A stretch of 5,972 bases of DNA from Acidobacteriota bacterium (GTDB taxonomy: Bacteria; Acidobacteriota; Holophagae; Thermotomaculales; Thermotomaculaceae). The position numbers and the translations under genes are program-made. Shown in pieces: positions 5,348-5,972 of this stretch. The DNA lies in the NCBI GenBank assembly GCA_003650445.1, contig QMQE01000159.1:1-5972 (forward strand). Reading direction: 5' to 3'. The notes beneath the pieces were generated by a model. It saw only the letters and a list, made by a program, of their open reading frames with translations, did no database searches and was not told the origin of the DNA. Position 1 is the stretch's first letter. Every line of letters starts with the position of its first letter.

Positions 5348-5647
5348 ATGGTGGACATGAATTTTTTGATGAAGCAGGCAAAGAAAATGCAGGAAAAGCT
5401 GCAGGCACAGCTGGAAGACACACGGATCACTGCCACTTCCGGTGGAGGCGTGGTTTCAGTAACTGTGAATGGCCACAAGGAAGTGATTACCATCAAGATA
5501 GCAGATGATTCGGTGATGGATGACCGGGAGATGCTGGAAGACCTGTTGATGGCAGCACTGGGAGAGGCCTACCGGAAGGTGGAAGAGGAACTGGGAAAGA
5601 CTCTGAAAGGCATTCCCGGCGGCGGCATGCTGCCGGGCCTGATGTGA
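5348..5647 (+). CDS. ebfC: YbaB/EbfC family nucleoid-associated DNA-binding protein
   Basis: This small protein of 99 residues belongs to the YbaB/EbfC family, dimers that bind DNA and associate with the nucleoid. The N-terminal helix MNFLMKQAKKMQEKLQAQLE is followed by the conserved sheet GGGVVSVTVNGHKEV. DREMLEDLLMAALGEAYRKVEEE then forms the second helical part, and the end GIPGGGMLPGLM is Gly/Met-rich as in relatives. AAGGAG (5332-5337) lies ten bases ahead of ATG 5348. The gene begins one base after the dnaX stop, so translation is probably coupled. Its place between dnaX and recR is a conserved context across bacteria. Confidence 0.95.
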   Translation: MVDMNFLMKQAKKMQEKLQAQLEDTRITATSGGGVVSVTVNGHKEVITIKIADDSVMDDREMLEDLLMAALGEAYRKVEEELGKTLKGIPGGGMLPGLM

Positions 5648-5700
5648 AGGAGCTTTGAACCGTCTGGAGTGTTACCGATAACGACCGGGAGGCGGTGTTT

Positions 5701-5972
5701 ATGAAGGGATATCCGGGGCCGATTCAGCGAGTTGTTGACAATTTGAGAAAACTGCCGGGGATTGGTGCAAAGAGTGCCGAACGCCTGGCATTTGCCCTGT
5801 TGAAGCGCCGTCGGGATGACGCTGTCCGTCTTTCTGATGCCATTCGGGAGATGGTGGACAGAATCGGCTTCTGCGAACAGTGCCGGAATTATGCTGAGGG
5901 AAAGCGCTGCGAAATCTGTGCGGACACCAGTCGGAACCGGCACCTGTTCTGCGTGGTGGAACAGCCGGAAGA
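5701..5972 (+). CDS. recR: Recombination mediator protein RecR (5' part)
   Basis: RecR acts with RecO and RecF to load RecA on gapped, SSB-coated DNA. The visible 90 residues include the helix-hairpin-helix LRKLPGIGAKSAERLAF (15-31). The zinc finger is C58-x2-C61-x8-C70-x2-C73. The start of the Toprim domain follows (HLFCVVEQPE, 81-90). The full family length is about 200 residues, so over half lies beyond the window; no defect is seen in what is present. ATG 5701 is chosen because GGGAGG (5687-5692) lies eight bases upstream; an in-frame GTG at 5695 is less well placed. It is 53 bases after ebfC with no terminator between, consistent with a dnaX-ebfC-recR operon. Confidence 0.96.
   Translation, partial: MKGYPGPIQRVVDNLRKLPGIGAKSAERLAFALLKRRRDDAVRLSDAIREMVDRIGFCEQCRNYAEGKRCEICADTSRNRHLFCVVEQPE

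Noticed and set aside
5611..5640. GC-rich hairpin CCCGGC/GCCGGG near the ebfC 3' end
   Set aside because: It is inside the conserved Gly-rich C-terminus of ebfC and no U tract follows, so it is not a terminator.

Overview
The window looks like chromosomal DNA from an anaerobic bacterium. Evidence for anaerobiosis is a clear HydE, the radical-SAM maturase of [FeFe] hydrogenases. A class III (type IV pilin-like) signal peptide points to a type IV pilus or type II secretion apparatus and hence probably a Gram-negative cell. The intergenic DNA is rich in short degenerate direct and inverted repeats. A Desulfobacterota or PVC-type anaerobe would fit, but this is an inference; no single gene fixes the taxon.

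Layout. Bases 1-674 hold no credible gene. They contain a GC-rich 31-bp palindrome, low-complexity G/T/A repeats, a 115-bp tandem repeat (two near-identical copies and one diverged copy), a 7-bp TTACAAG run and a duplicated 19-mer. Then three minus-strand genes follow: hydE (675-1739), a pseudopilin (1967-2494) with a good intrinsic terminator, and pgeF/yfiH (2579-3247), a multicopper-oxidase-like purine nucleoside phosphorylase. The block 1829-1912, just upstream of hydE, holds diverged copies of the left-hand repeats in inverted orientation, so hydE is bracketed by converging repeat elements.

From about 3485 the plus strand carries a housekeeping cluster: tRNA-Ser(GGA), the small bacterial SRP RNA (ffs), dnaX, ebfC (ybaB) and the 5' part of recR, which runs off the window end. 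The ffs-dnaX-ebfC-recR order is a known conserved arrangement, for example scr-dnaX-yaaK-recR in Bacillus subtilis. These genes link the clamp loader of DNA polymerase III with recombinational repair.

The most interesting signal is inside dnaX. A run of ten A residues lies exactly after clamp-loader domain III, with an SD-like GGAG upstream and stop codons a few bases downstream in both alternative frames. This predicts that a short gamma-type subunit of about 367-370 residues is made beside the 518-residue tau form, by ribosomal frameshifting or transcriptional slippage. The SRP RNA is also notable for a UGAC tetraloop instead of the common GGAA. I see no CRISPR array, complete transposon, defence system or evident new multigene system.
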